64,000 nt of DNA from Rhodoblastus sp052145335. GTDB lineage: Bacteria; Pseudomonadota; Alphaproteobacteria; Rhizobiales; Beijerinckiaceae. Both the position numbers and the translations under genes were made by a program. The first letter of the stretch is position 1, and each line of letters begins with the position of its first letter. The DNA is taken from positions 1 to 64,000 of the forward strand of contig NZ_JBKQOU010000018.1 in NCBI RefSeq assembly GCF_052145335.1, given 5' to 3'. The notes below the pieces were generated by a model, which had not been told where the DNA came from, did not search any database, and saw only the letters and a list, made by a program, of their open reading frames with translations. This document shows, piece by piece, positions 26,968 to 36,511 of the stretch.

Positions 26968-28890
26968 ATGCGCCGTTTTTTCACTTCCAAAATCCGCTTG
27001 TTTGCCGCCGCGCGGGGGTTTTGCGTCGCCGCGCCGGGCTTGGCGCTGGCTTTCGCCCTGTTCGGCGGCCCGGCGCCGGCCCAGCAGGCCGCCCCCGCGC
27101 GAATCAGCCACGCCATCGCCATGCACGGCGAACCGGCGCTCGGGCCGGATTTCGACCATCTGCCCTATGCCAATCCGGACGCGCCCAAGGGCGGCGTCCT
27201 GCATCTCGGCGCTATGGGCGCCTTCGACAATCTCAATCCCTATGGCGTCAACGCCGGCTCGACCGCGCTGGGCCTGACCGGCCCGGTCTATGAAAGCCTG
27301 ATGGCGCGCTCGTACGACGAGCCTTTCACACTCTATGGCCTGATCGCCCAGACGGTCGAGACCAACGACGAGCGCAGCTTCGTCACCTTCCGGCTCAATC
27401 CGGCCGCGCGTTTCTCCGACGGCGCGCCCGTCACCGCCAAGGATGTGCTCTTCACCTTCAACCTCCTGAAGAGCAGGGGCCGGCCGCAGCAGCGCGCCGC
27501 CTATTCCCTGGTGAAATCCATCGACTCCCCGGACGACCATACCGTGCATTACGACCTCGCCGGCGCCGACGACCGCGAATTGCCGCTGATCCTGGCGCTG
27601 ATGCCGGTGCTGCCGGCCCACGCCCTAAGCGAAAAGCGCTTCAGCGAAGAAGGGCTGGCGGTTCCGCTCGGCTCCGGCCCCTATCGGGTCGCCGAGGTCA
27701 AGCCGGGAGAAAAACTGGTGTTGCGTCGCGACCCGAACTATTGGGCGAAAGACCTGCCGGTGATGCGCGGCCTCTATAATTTCGATGAAGTGGACATCGA
27801 TTATTCCCGCGACGACAACAGCCTGTTCGAAGCGTTCAAGGCCGGCCTGATCGATTACCGCGAGGAGGACCAGCCGCATCGCTGGATCGAGGGCTATGAT
27901 TTCTCCGCCCGGCGCGACGGGCGCGTCGTGGTGGAATCGCTGCCGCTCGGCGGCCCCAAGGGCATGCAGGGTTTCGCCTTCAACACCCGGCGCGCGATTT
28001 TCGCCGATCCGCAACTCCGCGAGGCTCTGGCGATGATGTTCGATTTCGAATGGATCAACGCCAATCTCTATTCGAACCTTTACACCCGCACCAAAAGCTT
28101 TTTCGACGAATCGGAACTGTCCAGTTCCGGTCGCCCCGCCAGCGCGGCCGAACGCGCCCTGCTCGCGCCATATCCTCGCGCCGTGCGCGACGAAATCATG
28201 GAAGGCCGCTGGGCGCCGCCGCGTTCGGACGGCGGCGGCCGCGACCGCGAACTGCCGCGTCGCGCCCTGCAACTCGCCGAGACAGCGGGCTGGCGGCTTC
28301 ATGACGGCGCGCTTTCGCGCGACGGCAAGGCGCTGGCTTTTGAAATCCTGGTCGCCAACCGCGACCAGGAGCGGCTGGCGCTCAATTACGCCGGGCAACT
28401 GCGGCGCATCGGAGTCGAGGCGCGGGTGCGCGAAGTCGATGAAGTGCAATATCAGCGCCGTCGCCAGCGCTTCGATTTCGACATGATCGTCGGCCTGTGG
28501 CAGGCCTCGGCCTCGCCGGGCAACGAGCAGCGCATGCGCTGGGGCGGCGACAGCGCCGAACAGGAAGCCTCCTATAATCTCGCCGGCGCGAAGAGCCCGG
28601 CCATCGACGCAATGATCGCGGCTTTGCAGGGGGCGCGCTCCAAGGAGGATTTCCTCACCGCGGCAAGAGCGCTGGATCGGGTGCTTCTGTCGGGCTTTTA
28701 CGTCGTTCCGCTGTTCCATCGAACCGATCAATGGGTCGCCTATTGGCGGCGCATCGCCCATCCGAAAGCTCTGCCGCATTATGGCCAACCTTTGTTCGGC
28801 GATGTTCTGGAGAGCTTCTGGCGGGTTCCCGAGCAACCCTTACTCGAGCGTCCAAAAACTCCGGCCAAATATTTCAGGCAATCTGGATAG
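26968..28890 (+). CDS. Extracellular solute-binding protein, family 5 (YejA-like)
   Basis: Periplasmic binding protein of an oligopeptide/dipeptide-type ABC importer (640 aa). A signal peptide ends near APAQQAAP, and ISHAIAMHGEPALGPDFDHLPYANPDAPKGG is the N-terminal pattern of the YejA/MppA group (about 600 aa, the usual length). SBP_bac_5 features follow, such as FSDGAPVTAKDVLFTFNLL and GSGPYRV. No permease or ATPase genes (yejBEF) follow, so it is an orphan here. Peptide binding is inferred from the family. Confidence 0.92.
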   Translation: MRRFFTSKIRLFAAARGFCVAAPGLALAFALFGGPAPAQQAAPARISHAIAMHGEPALGPDFDHLPYANPDAPKGGVLHLGAMGAFDNLNPYGVNAGSTALGLTGPVYESLMARSYDEPFTLYGLIAQTVETNDERSFVTFRLNPAARFSDGAPVTAKDVLFTFNLLKSRGRPQQRAAYSLVKSIDSPDDHTVHYDLAGADDRELPLILALMPVLPAHALSEKRFSEEGLAVPLGSGPYRVAEVKPGEKLVLRRDPNYWAKDLPVMRGLYNFDEVDIDYSRDDNSLFEAFKAGLIDYREEDQPHRWIEGYDFSARRDGRVVVESLPLGGPKGMQGFAFNTRRAIFADPQLREALAMMFDFEWINANLYSNLYTRTKSFFDESELSSSGRPASAAERALLAPYPRAVRDEIMEGRWAPPRSDGGGRDRELPRRALQLAETAGWRLHDGALSRDGKALAFEILVANRDQERLALNYAGQLRRIGVEARVREVDEVQYQRRRQRFDFDMIVGLWQASASPGNEQRMRWGGDSAEQEASYNLAGAKSPAIDAMIAALQGARSKEDFLTAARALDRVLLSGFYVVPLFHRTDQWVAYWRRIAHPKALPHYGQPLFGDVLESFWRVPEQPLLERPKTPAKYFRQSG

Positions 28891-29014
28891 GTTCTAACAA
28901 ACAATGACTTGCGCCTTTGTTTTGGCGCCGCCTGGCGCCGCGGCGACTTGCTCGCCCTTGTCATTTGGCGCGCGGCGCTTAACTGTTGCGGCGGCAAGCT
29001 GAACGGAGGCGAGC

Positions 29015-30010
29015 GTGGATATTGTCAAGGCGGCCCTCGATTTGCGGCGCAAAAACAAACGCCGTGCCTGGCCTCCGCGCCAGCTCGCTCTCGCCCTGCA
29101 GGGCGGCGGCTCGTTCGGCGCCTTCACCTGGGGCGCCCTTGACCGGCTGCTGGAAGAGAAAACCATCGCATTCGACGCTTTTTCCGGCGCCAGCGCCGGC
29201 GCGGTCAACGCCGTGCTGCTCGCCAGCGGCCTCGCCAGCGGCGGGCGCGAAGGCGCGCGAAAAAATCTCGAGGCTTTCTGGACGCAAGTAAGCCAATCGT
29301 CGCTGTTCCTGCCCAAGGCCGTCACTTTGCCGCTCGGCATTCTCGCGCGGGCGCTTTCACCCTATCAATTCAATCCCTTCGATCTCAATCCGCTGCGGCA
29401 GGCGCTGGAAAAACACGTCGATTTCGAACTCCTGCGCAAGACCGCCAACCCGCGCCTGTTGATCGCCGCGACGCGGGTCAGCGACGCCAACCTCCGCATT
29501 TTCCGCAATGAAGAGTTGACGGTCGATTGCGTGCTCGCCTCGGCCTGCCTGCCCCTGTTGCATCATACCATCGAAATCGCCGGCGAAGCCTATTGGGACG
29601 GCGGCTATGTCGCCAATCCTCCGCTGACGCCGCTGGTGACCGAAAGCGACGCTTCGGACGTGCTGATCATCCAGATCACGCCGACGCGCTCGCAGGTTTT
29701 CCCGCGCAGCCGTCACGAAATCGAGCGCCGGATCGACCAGATCAATTTCTCCTCGACGCTCGACCGTGAAATCGAGGCGATCCGCCTGCTCGCCCCGCTT
29801 TGCGCGGGCGGCGATCATTCCGGAAAATGGGCGAAGTTGCGGCTCGACCGCATCGCTGCTGAAAACGAGGTGGAGCTATTGGCCGAAGCCAGCCCCGGCA
29901 ATCTTCAATGGTCCTTCGTCTCATCCTTGCGCGACGCCGGCCGCGCCGCCGCCGACGGCTGGATCGAGCAAACGGATATACATTCCCCCAATCCAGCAGA
30001 TTTCGCTTAG
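29015..30010 (+). CDS. Patatin-like phospholipase
   Basis: Lipid acyl hydrolase of the patatin family (331 aa). The oxyanion-hole motif LQGGGSFGAFTWGAL, the nucleophile elbow GASAG and the catalytic Asp in YWDGGY are all present, giving the Ser-Asp dyad. There is no signal peptide, so it is probably cytoplasmic or exported by other means. Translation starts at a GTG with GGAGG 6 bases upstream. It lies 73 bases before an FMN reductase gene, with a T-rich hairpin region between them. Confidence 0.93.
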   Translation: MDIVKAALDLRRKNKRRAWPPRQLALALQGGGSFGAFTWGALDRLLEEKTIAFDAFSGASAGAVNAVLLASGLASGGREGARKNLEAFWTQVSQSSLFLPKAVTLPLGILARALSPYQFNPFDLNPLRQALEKHVDFELLRKTANPRLLIAATRVSDANLRIFRNEELTVDCVLASACLPLLHHTIEIAGEAYWDGGYVANPPLTPLVTESDASDVLIIQITPTRSQVFPRSRHEIERRIDQINFSSTLDREIEAIRLLAPLCAGGDHSGKWAKLRLDRIAAENEVELLAEASPGNLQWSFVSSLRDAGRAAADGWIEQTDIHSPNPADFA

Positions 30011-30012
30011 AT

Positions 30013-30041
30013 CCGATAATCGGAGCGGAGCGCTTTTTTTG
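30013..30041 (+). terminator. Candidate terminator after the patatin gene
   Basis: CCGAT and ATCGG, then overlapping GCG/CGC pairing, run into a stretch of seven T. The stem is short, so this is a weak intrinsic terminator. Confidence 0.4.
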
Positions 30042-30083
30042 TTTTTACGCGTTTTCTTCAAAAACGCTTTTAGGCCCTGCTTC

Positions 30084-30641
30084 ATGACAGCGACAAACCT
30101 GCACTTCGTCACTTTGCTCGGCAGCCTGCGCAAGGCCTCGCTCAATGGCGGCGTCGCCCGCGCCCTGCCGGCGCTGGCGCCGGAAGGCGTGACCATTGCC
30201 GCGCTCGGCTCGGTCGGCGAATTCCCGCTCTACAACGCCGATGTGCAGGCCAAAGGCATTCCTTCGCCCGTCGAGGCGATGGGCGCGCAAATCAAGGCCG
30301 CCGACGGATTGATCGTCGTCTCGCCGGAATATAATTATTCTATTCCGGGCGGCCTCAAAAACGCCATCGACTGGCTGTCGCGCCTCTCGCCGCAGCCTTT
30401 CGCGAAAAAGCCCATCCTGATCCAGAGCGTCTCGCCCGGCGCGCTCGGCGGCGCGCGCATGCAATATAATCTGCGCCAGGCCTTCGTCTTCCTCGATGGG
30501 CGCGTCTTCAACACGCCGGAAGTCATGATCGGCGGCGCCGGAGCGAAATTCGACGCCGCCACCGGCGACCTCACCGACGAGGGAACCAAGGAATTTCTCC
30601 GCAAGCATTTGGCGGCTTTCGCCGATTTCGTGCGGGGCTGA
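30084..30641 (+). CDS. NADPH-dependent FMN reductase family protein
   Basis: Flavodoxin-fold oxidoreductase (185 aa) of the chromate/azo/quinone-reductase type. The FMN phosphate-binding loop LGSLRKASLNGGVARAL and the second motif SPEYNYSIPGGLKNAIDWLSR are diagnostic. It probably uses NADPH to reduce flavin or small electrophiles such as quinones. The start at MTATNLHF follows the T-rich region behind the patatin gene; longer upstream readings are not supported. It converges with mfd. Confidence 0.93.
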   Translation: MTATNLHFVTLLGSLRKASLNGGVARALPALAPEGVTIAALGSVGEFPLYNADVQAKGIPSPVEAMGAQIKAADGLIVVSPEYNYSIPGGLKNAIDWLSRLSPQPFAKKPILIQSVSPGALGGARMQYNLRQAFVFLDGRVFNTPEVMIGGAGAKFDAATGDLTDEGTKEFLRKHLAAFADFVRG

Positions 30642-30652
30642 CCCCCTCGTCC

Positions 30653-33600
30653 TCACGCGCTCTTCTTCTCCGCGATTTTCACGAGGTCGCGGAGAATTTC
30701 GCGCGCTCCGTTCAGCCGCTCCGACGCCCGTTCGAAATCGCGGATGAAGACGATCTTCATGTCCGGCCGCACCTTGGCGTCCGACCCCTGCTTGGCGATA
30801 TAGCGCACCAGTCCGGCCGGATTGGCGAAACTCTTGTTGCGGAAACCGACGATCACGCCCTTTGGCCCCGCCTCCAGCTTTTCGACATGGGCGCGGCGGC
30901 ACAGAAGCTTCACCCCGACCAAAACCATCAACTGCTTGACCTCGTCCGGCATCGGTCCGAAACGGTCGATCATTTCCGCCGCGAAGCTTTCGATATCGGC
31001 TTCCTCGTCGAGCGTCGCCAGACGGCGATAGAGCTGCAGGCGCAGGTTGAGATCCTCGACATAATGTTCGGGGATGGTCACCGGCGTGCCGAGCGTGATC
31101 AGCGGCGACCAGGTTTCTTCCGCCGTCTCGCCGCCGCCTGCCTTCAGCGCCGCGATGGTCTCGTTGAGCATCTGCTGGTAAAGCTCGTAGCCGACTTCTC
31201 TTATATGGCCGGATTGTTCGTCGCCAAGCAGATTGCCGGCGCCGCGCATATCGAGATCGTGGCTGGCGAGCTGAAAGCCCGCGCCAAGGGTATCCAGCGA
31301 TTGCAGCACTTCCAGACGCTTCTGCGCCTGCGGCGTGATGGTGCGGTTGATGGGGGTCGTGAACAGCGCGTAGGCGCGGGTTTTCGAGCGCCCGACGCGG
31401 CCGCGCAATTGATAGAGCTGCGCCAACCCGAACATATCCGAGCGGAAAACGATCAGCGTATTGGCGGTGGGAATGTCCAAGCCGGACTCGACGATATTGG
31501 TCGAGACCAGAATGTCGTATTTGCCGTCATAAAAGGCGCCGATGCGCTCTTCCAGTTCGGTCGCCGCCATCTGTCCATGGGCGACGGTGAATTTCGCTTC
31601 CGCCACGTTCTGCCGCAGCCAGGAAGTGGCCTCTTCGAGGTCTTCGAGACGCGGACAGACGAAGAAGCTTTGCCCGCCGCGAAAACGCTCGCGCAAAAGA
31701 GCCTCCCGCAAAATGAGGTCGTCGAAAGGCGTGACGAAGGTGCGCACGGCGAGGCGGTCGACCGGCGGCGTGGCGATGATCGACAATTCGCGCACGCCCG
31801 TCAGCGCCAGTTGCAGGGTGCGCGGAATCGGCGTGGCGGAAAGCGTCAGCACATGGACTTCCGCGCGCAGTTCCTTCAGCCGCTCCTTGTGGGAGACGCC
31901 GAAGTGCTGTTCCTCGTCGATGATGACGAGGCCGAGATTCTTGAAAGAAACAGTCTTGCCGAGCACCGCGTGGGTGCCGATCAGAATGTCGATCGAGCCT
32001 TCGGCTGCGCCCTTGCGGGCCTCGCGCATGTCGGCCGTGTTGACCATGCGCGACATTTGCGCGAGGCGGATCGGCAGGCCCGCGAACCGCGCGGAGAAAT
32101 TCTTGAAATGCTGGCGGGCGAGCAGAGTGGTCGGCACCACCAACGCGACTTGTGAGCCGTTGATCGCCGCCGCGAAAGCCGCGCGCAGGGCGACTTCGGT
32201 CTTGCCGAAACCGACGTCGCCGCAGATGAGGCGATCCATCGGCCGTCCCGAAGCCATGTCGCCAAGCGTGGCGTCGATGGCGGAAAGCTGGTCGTCGGTT
32301 TCGTCATAGGGGAAGCGCGCGCAGAATTCCTCGTAAAGTCCTTCCGGGGGAACGAATTTCGGCGCCTCATGCAGCGCGCGGGCGGCGGCGATTTTGATCA
32401 GCCCCTGCGCCATCTGGCGGATGCGCAGTTTCAGGCGGGCCTTGCGCTCGCGCCAAGCCCCATGACCGAGCCGGTCGAGCGGCGTCTCGGATTCTTCCGA
32501 GCCGTAGCGCGTCATCAGTTCGATGTTTTCCACCGGCACGAACAGCTTGTCGCCGGCGGCGTAATGCAGTTCGAGACAATCGTGCGGCGCGCCCGCCGCC
32601 TCGATCTGCTTCAGGCCGATGAAGCGGCCGATGCCGTGATCGACGTGAACGACGAGATCGCCCGCCTGGAGCGCGGAGACCTCGGCAAGAAAATTCGCCG
32701 CGCGTTTTTTCCGCCGGCGCTGCGGCGCGAGGCGGTCGCCGAGAATGTCCTGTTCGCCGATCACCGCGAGATCGCCGGCGACAAAACCGGATTCCAGCCC
32801 GATCACCGCCAGGGCGACGCGACCGTCGCGCAGGGCCAGCGCCTGCGACAGCGAGGAGACCGGCTCCTGCTTTTTCAGCCCATGTTCGGCGAGAACCGAA
32901 CCCAGTCTTTCGCGCGAACCATCGCTCCAGCCAGCGACGACGATTCTTTTACCCTCGCCCTGCAAGACGCGGATATGTTCGACGGCGGCCTCGAAGACAT
33001 TGGCGTTTTCATCGTTGCGTTCGGGCGAGAAATTGCGGCCCGGCGCGCCGCCGCAATCGACGACAACCTCCTTGCCGCCTTCGGGCGCGGCGAAAGGCGT
33101 GAAGCGCGCCACCGTCGTCTTGGCGAGTTTTGCAGAAAATTCCTCCGGCGTGAAATAAAGCTCCTCCGGCGGCAGAGGCTTGTAGTTGCAGTTGGCCGGG
33201 TCGCGCGAATAGGCCGAGCGGCGCGCGTCGTAATAATCCTTGATCTGGACGAAACGCTCGGCGGCGACGGCATCGGACTGCGAATCGAGCAGCAGCGGCG
33301 CGTCAGCGACATAATCGAACAGGCTGTCCATACTCTCATGCAGCAGCGGCAGCCAATGTTCGAGACCGGCGGGCCGGCGGCCCTCGGACACCGCCTCGTA
33401 AAGGGCGTCGCCACGCGTCTGTGCGCCGAACAGCGCGATATATTTCTGGCGGAAGCGCTTGATCGTCTCGGTGGTGATCGTCGCCTCGTTGACCGGCACG
33501 AGATCGAGCGCGCGCAATTGCCCGGTGGTGCGTTGGCTTTCCGGATCGAAAGCTCGGATGGTTTCGAGCGTGTCGCCGAAAAAATCGAGCCGCACCGGCG

Positions 33601-34171
33601 CCGGCAAGCTCGGCGGATAAAGATCGACAATGCCGCCGCGCATGGCGTATTCGCCGCTCTCTCTTACAGTGGAAGCGCGCAGAAAACCGTTGGATTCGAG
33701 CCATTGCGCGAGGGCGTGCAGATCGACGGCGGCGCCTGGAGCGGCGGAAAAGCTCTTGGCGGCCAATTCGCGCAGCGGCGGCACACGCTGGGTCAGGGCG
33801 TCGATGGTGGTGAGCAGCAGGCGCGGCCTTTGCAGCGAAGAGCGGGTGCGGGCGAGCCGCGCCAAAGCGGTCATGCGCTGCGCAGCGATGGCGGCGTTGG
33901 GCGAGACGCGATCGTAGGGCTGGCAGTCCCAACCGGGAAATTCGAGAATTTCGGCTTCGGGCGCGGCGAAGGCGAAGGCCTCCCGAAAGCTGCGCAGGCG
34001 CTGGCCGTCGCGCGCGACATGGACCAGGGCGCAGGAGCGGCCCTCCCCCGTCTTCGCCAAGGCGCGGAGAATGTCGGCGGCGACGAAGGCGTCGAACCCG
34101 TCCGGCGCGCGCGAAAAAATCAGCGAGCGGCCTTTGTCGAGTTCGGCCAGAGCGCGTTGCAGTTCTTTCAT
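30653..34171 (-). CDS. mfd: Transcription-repair coupling factor Mfd
   Basis: DNA translocase (1172 aa, full length) that removes stalled RNA polymerase and recruits UvrA. Domains in order: UvrB-like N-terminal module, RNA-polymerase interaction (CarD-like) domain around residues 505-600 (VDHGIGRFIGLKQIE), helicase core with Walker A GDVGFGKTEVA near 653 and the DEEQHFG box near 752, the RecG-like TRG region, and a C-terminal TRCF domain that masks the UvrA site. It lies downstream of sdhE on the same strand, as in many alphaproteobacteria. Confidence 0.98.
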   Translation of the reverse strand: MKELQRALAELDKGRSLIFSRAPDGFDAFVAADILRALAKTGEGRSCALVHVARDGQRLRSFREAFAFAAPEAEILEFPGWDCQPYDRVSPNAAIAAQRMTALARLARTRSSLQRPRLLLTTIDALTQRVPPLRELAAKSFSAAPGAAVDLHALAQWLESNGFLRASTVRESGEYAMRGGIVDLYPPSLPAPVRLDFFGDTLETIRAFDPESQRTTGQLRALDLVPVNEATITTETIKRFRQKYIALFGAQTRGDALYEAVSEGRRPAGLEHWLPLLHESMDSLFDYVADAPLLLDSQSDAVAAERFVQIKDYYDARRSAYSRDPANCNYKPLPPEELYFTPEEFSAKLAKTTVARFTPFAAPEGGKEVVVDCGGAPGRNFSPERNDENANVFEAAVEHIRVLQGEGKRIVVAGWSDGSRERLGSVLAEHGLKKQEPVSSLSQALALRDGRVALAVIGLESGFVAGDLAVIGEQDILGDRLAPQRRRKKRAANFLAEVSALQAGDLVVHVDHGIGRFIGLKQIEAAGAPHDCLELHYAAGDKLFVPVENIELMTRYGSEESETPLDRLGHGAWRERKARLKLRIRQMAQGLIKIAAARALHEAPKFVPPEGLYEEFCARFPYDETDDQLSAIDATLGDMASGRPMDRLICGDVGFGKTEVALRAAFAAAINGSQVALVVPTTLLARQHFKNFSARFAGLPIRLAQMSRMVNTADMREARKGAAEGSIDILIGTHAVLGKTVSFKNLGLVIIDEEQHFGVSHKERLKELRAEVHVLTLSATPIPRTLQLALTGVRELSIIATPPVDRLAVRTFVTPFDDLILREALLRERFRGGQSFFVCPRLEDLEEATSWLRQNVAEAKFTVAHGQMAATELEERIGAFYDGKYDILVSTNIVESGLDIPTANTLIVFRSDMFGLAQLYQLRGRVGRSKTRAYALFTTPINRTITPQAQKRLEVLQSLDTLGAGFQLASHDLDMRGAGNLLGDEQSGHIREVGYELYQQMLNETIAALKAGGGETAEETWSPLITLGTPVTIPEHYVEDLNLRLQLYRRLATLDEEADIESFAAEMIDRFGPMPDEVKQLMVLVGVKLLCRRAHVEKLEAGPKGVIVGFRNKSFANPAGLVRYIAKQGSDAKVRPDMKIVFIRDFERASERLNGAREILRDLVKIAEKKSA

Positions 34172-34224
34172 GGAGTTTGCGTCAGCCTGATTTCAATTCC
34201 GCAACCGCCGGACCGCCGGGAAGA

Positions 34225-34521
34225 TCACAAATACACCGGCGAATTATGGGTGTGGAACGCCCGGATGGTCGCAAAAATCGGTGCGTCATAAGCGGGATCG
34301 ACCGGCTTCGAGCCGGCGAACCAGGAAAAAATGTCGGCGTCCTGCGCCTCCATGAAGTTTTCCAGCTGGTCGAGTTCTTCCTCGCTCAGCTTGTCGATGC
34401 GGGCGTCGGCGAACTGGCCGAGCAGCAGATCGACCTCCCTCATGCCGCGATGCCAGCAGCGGAACAGGACCTTGCGGCGGCGCGGGTCCAACCCTTCGCT
34501 CGATCTCTGCGTCCCGGTCAT
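34225..34521 (-). CDS. sdhE: FAD assembly factor SdhE
   Basis: Small helical protein (98 aa) that helps attach FAD covalently to the succinate dehydrogenase flavoprotein. The flavinylation motif is RGMREVD, the RGxxE signature, preceded by RRKVLFRCWH. The upstream neighbour mfd is the usual partner. recG, normally divergent and adjacent in related genomes, is here about 5 kb away. No sdh genes are in the window. Confidence 0.93.
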   Translation of the reverse strand: MTGTQRSSEGLDPRRRKVLFRCWHRGMREVDLLLGQFADARIDKLSEEELDQLENFMEAQDADIFSWFAGSKPVDPAYDAPIFATIRAFHTHNSPVYL

Positions 34522-34634
34522 AAGCCCTCCTGAACCAACGCCAAAATCGCCTGCGCCCTCTTTCGGGCGCAGGCGGAATAGGTCTTATAGGATGCAGGAA
34601 GGGAACTGTCAGCGACTATGTTCGCTGGGGCGCC

Positions 34635-36008
34635 TCAGTCACGCCGCCCCACCACCACCAGGCGGCGCACTTCGCCTTTCAGGTAGGCTTGCAGGAAGGC
34701 GCGGTAATTGCGGAACGAGACGCATCCGTTGGAGTCGCCGCGCTGGCCCAGCATGAAGGTGTGGGCGAGCAGGCCGGAACGGCCGTAGGTGCTGCCGCTG
34801 ACCGGCGTAAGCCGCAGCGCCTGGACGCCGTGAAACAGGCTTTCGCGCAGTTTCAGGTCATAGACCGCCGGCGGCGTGGCGCCGCGCATGCGTAGGTGGA
34901 CATGGCTCGGATCGTCGAAATAGGGGCCAAGGCCCGAATGCGCCTCAAGCCGCTCGCCGCTCGGCAGAGTGACCGTGTGGGCGGCAATGTCGTAAACGGC
35001 GGTGCCGCCGGAAGCGGTGACCGGCGACGGGCTGGAGGTCGCGCCGCGCGACAGATGCAGCGCCGAGCCTTCCTGCGAAGCATAGGCCAGTTGCTGGCCC
35101 TTCTCCTGCAAGCCGCCGAATATTTTATCGAAGAAATTGCCCTGACCGGTCGAGGCTTGGGTCGAAGCTTGGGTCGAAGCCAACGCCTGCCGCGAGGCGC
35201 GGGCGGAGGCGCGCGGATCGCGGCGCGGCGTGGCGTTTTCCGGGCCACTTGGCGGCGCGACTTCTACCGCGCGCGGCTGCACGGTCAGATCGTTCGGGCG
35301 AACCGGTGGAACCGGCGCGCCGGGCATTTCTGCTTCCGCCACCTGTTCGGGCGGCTTCACCGTCAGCTCGGGCCCTTTCCCCGTCAGATCGGGTCTTGGG
35401 GGCGGCGTGACGAGCGCCAGGGTCGCAGCGGCGCTACCGGCCGGCGATTCGGTATCTTCCGCCAGCGGAGCGGGCTTTTCAATCTGCTGCGCGACTTGTT
35501 CGGCCGACGGCGCAGGCTCGGCTTCTGCAACCTGCTGGGCCGGTTCGACCGGGTCCATCAACACGAACAAAGGTTCGCCCTGCAGCGGCGAGAACGCCGG
35601 CCCGATCGGCGCGCTATCCGCCATCAGCGCAGGAACGCCGACTATCGACCCGTCCGGATCGAACAGCGCGCCGTAAGGATTGACGCCGTGTTTCGCCGCG
35701 ACCTGCTGCGCTCTCGGCTGGAGCTTGGCTTCGAGTTGAGCTTGTGGCTGGGCCTCGACAGCGGGGGCCTGCGCCAGCTCCTGTTCGGGCGCACGCAGCC
35801 GCAACTCCGGAACGGGCGCCAGTGACGCCTCCTGACCGGGCTGAGGAGCATAGGCCTCCTCGGCAAGGCCTCCGGCGAGGCGCAAGGCGACCAGGGCGCT
35901 GAAGGAAAAGGCGGCGAGGGCGGGCGCGGTCCGTACGAAGATTTTCCGCGGCAGGCTCGGGCGATAGGCGACTTCGCAGTCGTAAAGCTGGTAACTCCAC
36001 TCAGTCAT
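34635..36008 (-). CDS. DUF2778 protein, probable membrane-anchored L,D-transpeptidase-like enzyme
   Basis: 457 aa. A short cytoplasmic start is followed by one membrane helix (about residues 28-46), then a long Pro/Ala/Gln-rich linker to about residue 310, including a small tandem of STQA units, then the C-terminal DUF2778 domain. That domain shows HTVTLPSGERLEAHSG, FDDPSHVHLRMRGATPP, a candidate catalytic His in LLAHTFMLG and a Cys in GDSNGCVSF, in the same arrangement as Tlde1-type L,D-transpeptidases. A periplasmic peptidoglycan-modifying role is inferred. There are no type VI secretion genes nearby, so an effector role is not supported. Confidence 0.82.
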   Translation of the reverse strand: MTEWSYQLYDCEVAYRPSLPRKIFVRTAPALAAFSFSALVALRLAGGLAEEAYAPQPGQEASLAPVPELRLRAPEQELAQAPAVEAQPQAQLEAKLQPRAQQVAAKHGVNPYGALFDPDGSIVGVPALMADSAPIGPAFSPLQGEPLFVLMDPVEPAQQVAEAEPAPSAEQVAQQIEKPAPLAEDTESPAGSAAATLALVTPPPRPDLTGKGPELTVKPPEQVAEAEMPGAPVPPVRPNDLTVQPRAVEVAPPSGPENATPRRDPRASARASRQALASTQASTQASTGQGNFFDKIFGGLQEKGQQLAYASQEGSALHLSRGATSSPSPVTASGGTAVYDIAAHTVTLPSGERLEAHSGLGPYFDDPSHVHLRMRGATPPAVYDLKLRESLFHGVQALRLTPVSGSTYGRSGLLAHTFMLGQRGDSNGCVSFRNYRAFLQAYLKGEVRRLVVVGRRD

Positions 36009-36511
36009 GCGCCGACTCTCGTAAACATTCCGCTGAAAGCGCCCGAAAAGCGCCGTTCGGATCCGCCCGGAATGTTTGTCCAGACGGGAAGCGTCCTCGC
36101 AGTGAAACTGAATATGCCTAAGTTTAAATTAACGAGCCTTGGCGAAACCTGCATCATTCCTGCTCATTCTCGCCCGCTTCAAGCGCCGCGCTCTCTGCGA
36201 CGCCCACGGGTGGTAGCGTCGCGCGGCCAAGACACATCCTTCGGAAAAGCGACCGCTTTTCCGTGAACATGCGCTAGATCAAACAATTGACGCGCCCACG
36301 GACAATGGTCCGCTGAACCCGCCGATGCGCCTCCCCCAGAATCGGTTTCGAGCCGGAGCGCCGCAGTATTGAGCGGGTGCAAAAGAGGCGATAAAAAAGG
36401 CGAAAATGTGGATCACGATAAATTTAGTTGACAGTGATATTAAAAACACGGGAAAACCCGCCGCGTCCCTTTGTCGCGGTCGTGACTGGAGTCCCGCGGA
36501 AAAGGCCCGCT
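36009..36511. other. Intergenic region with palindromes, AT-rich end
   Basis: 503 bases without a convincing gene; a 64-codon frame at 36072-36266 lacks a ribosome site and resembles no family. It contains a 10-bp perfect dyad at 36242-36263 and an AT-rich stretch at 36390-36460. A CGGG/CCCG hairpin at 36450-36461, followed on the minus strand by TGTTTTTAAT, may terminate the permease gene. Confidence 0.5.
36242..36263. repeat. Perfect palindrome, remnant of an intergenic repeat
   Basis: CGGAAAAGCG and CGCTTTTCCG are separated by AC. The flank GAACATGCGCTAGATC resembles dispersed intergenic repeats often seen in Rhizobiales. That likeness is from memory and needs a genome search. Confidence 0.45.

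Noticed and set aside
26740..27621. Long minus-strand open frame upstream of and in frame with the IalB-like gene
   Set aside because: It is antisense to the YejA-like gene, has no ribosome site or family features, and the IalB signal peptide begins cleanly at 26739.
36072..36266. 64-codon plus-strand frame in the intergenic region
   Set aside because: It spans a palindromic repeat, lacks a ribosome site and resembles no family.
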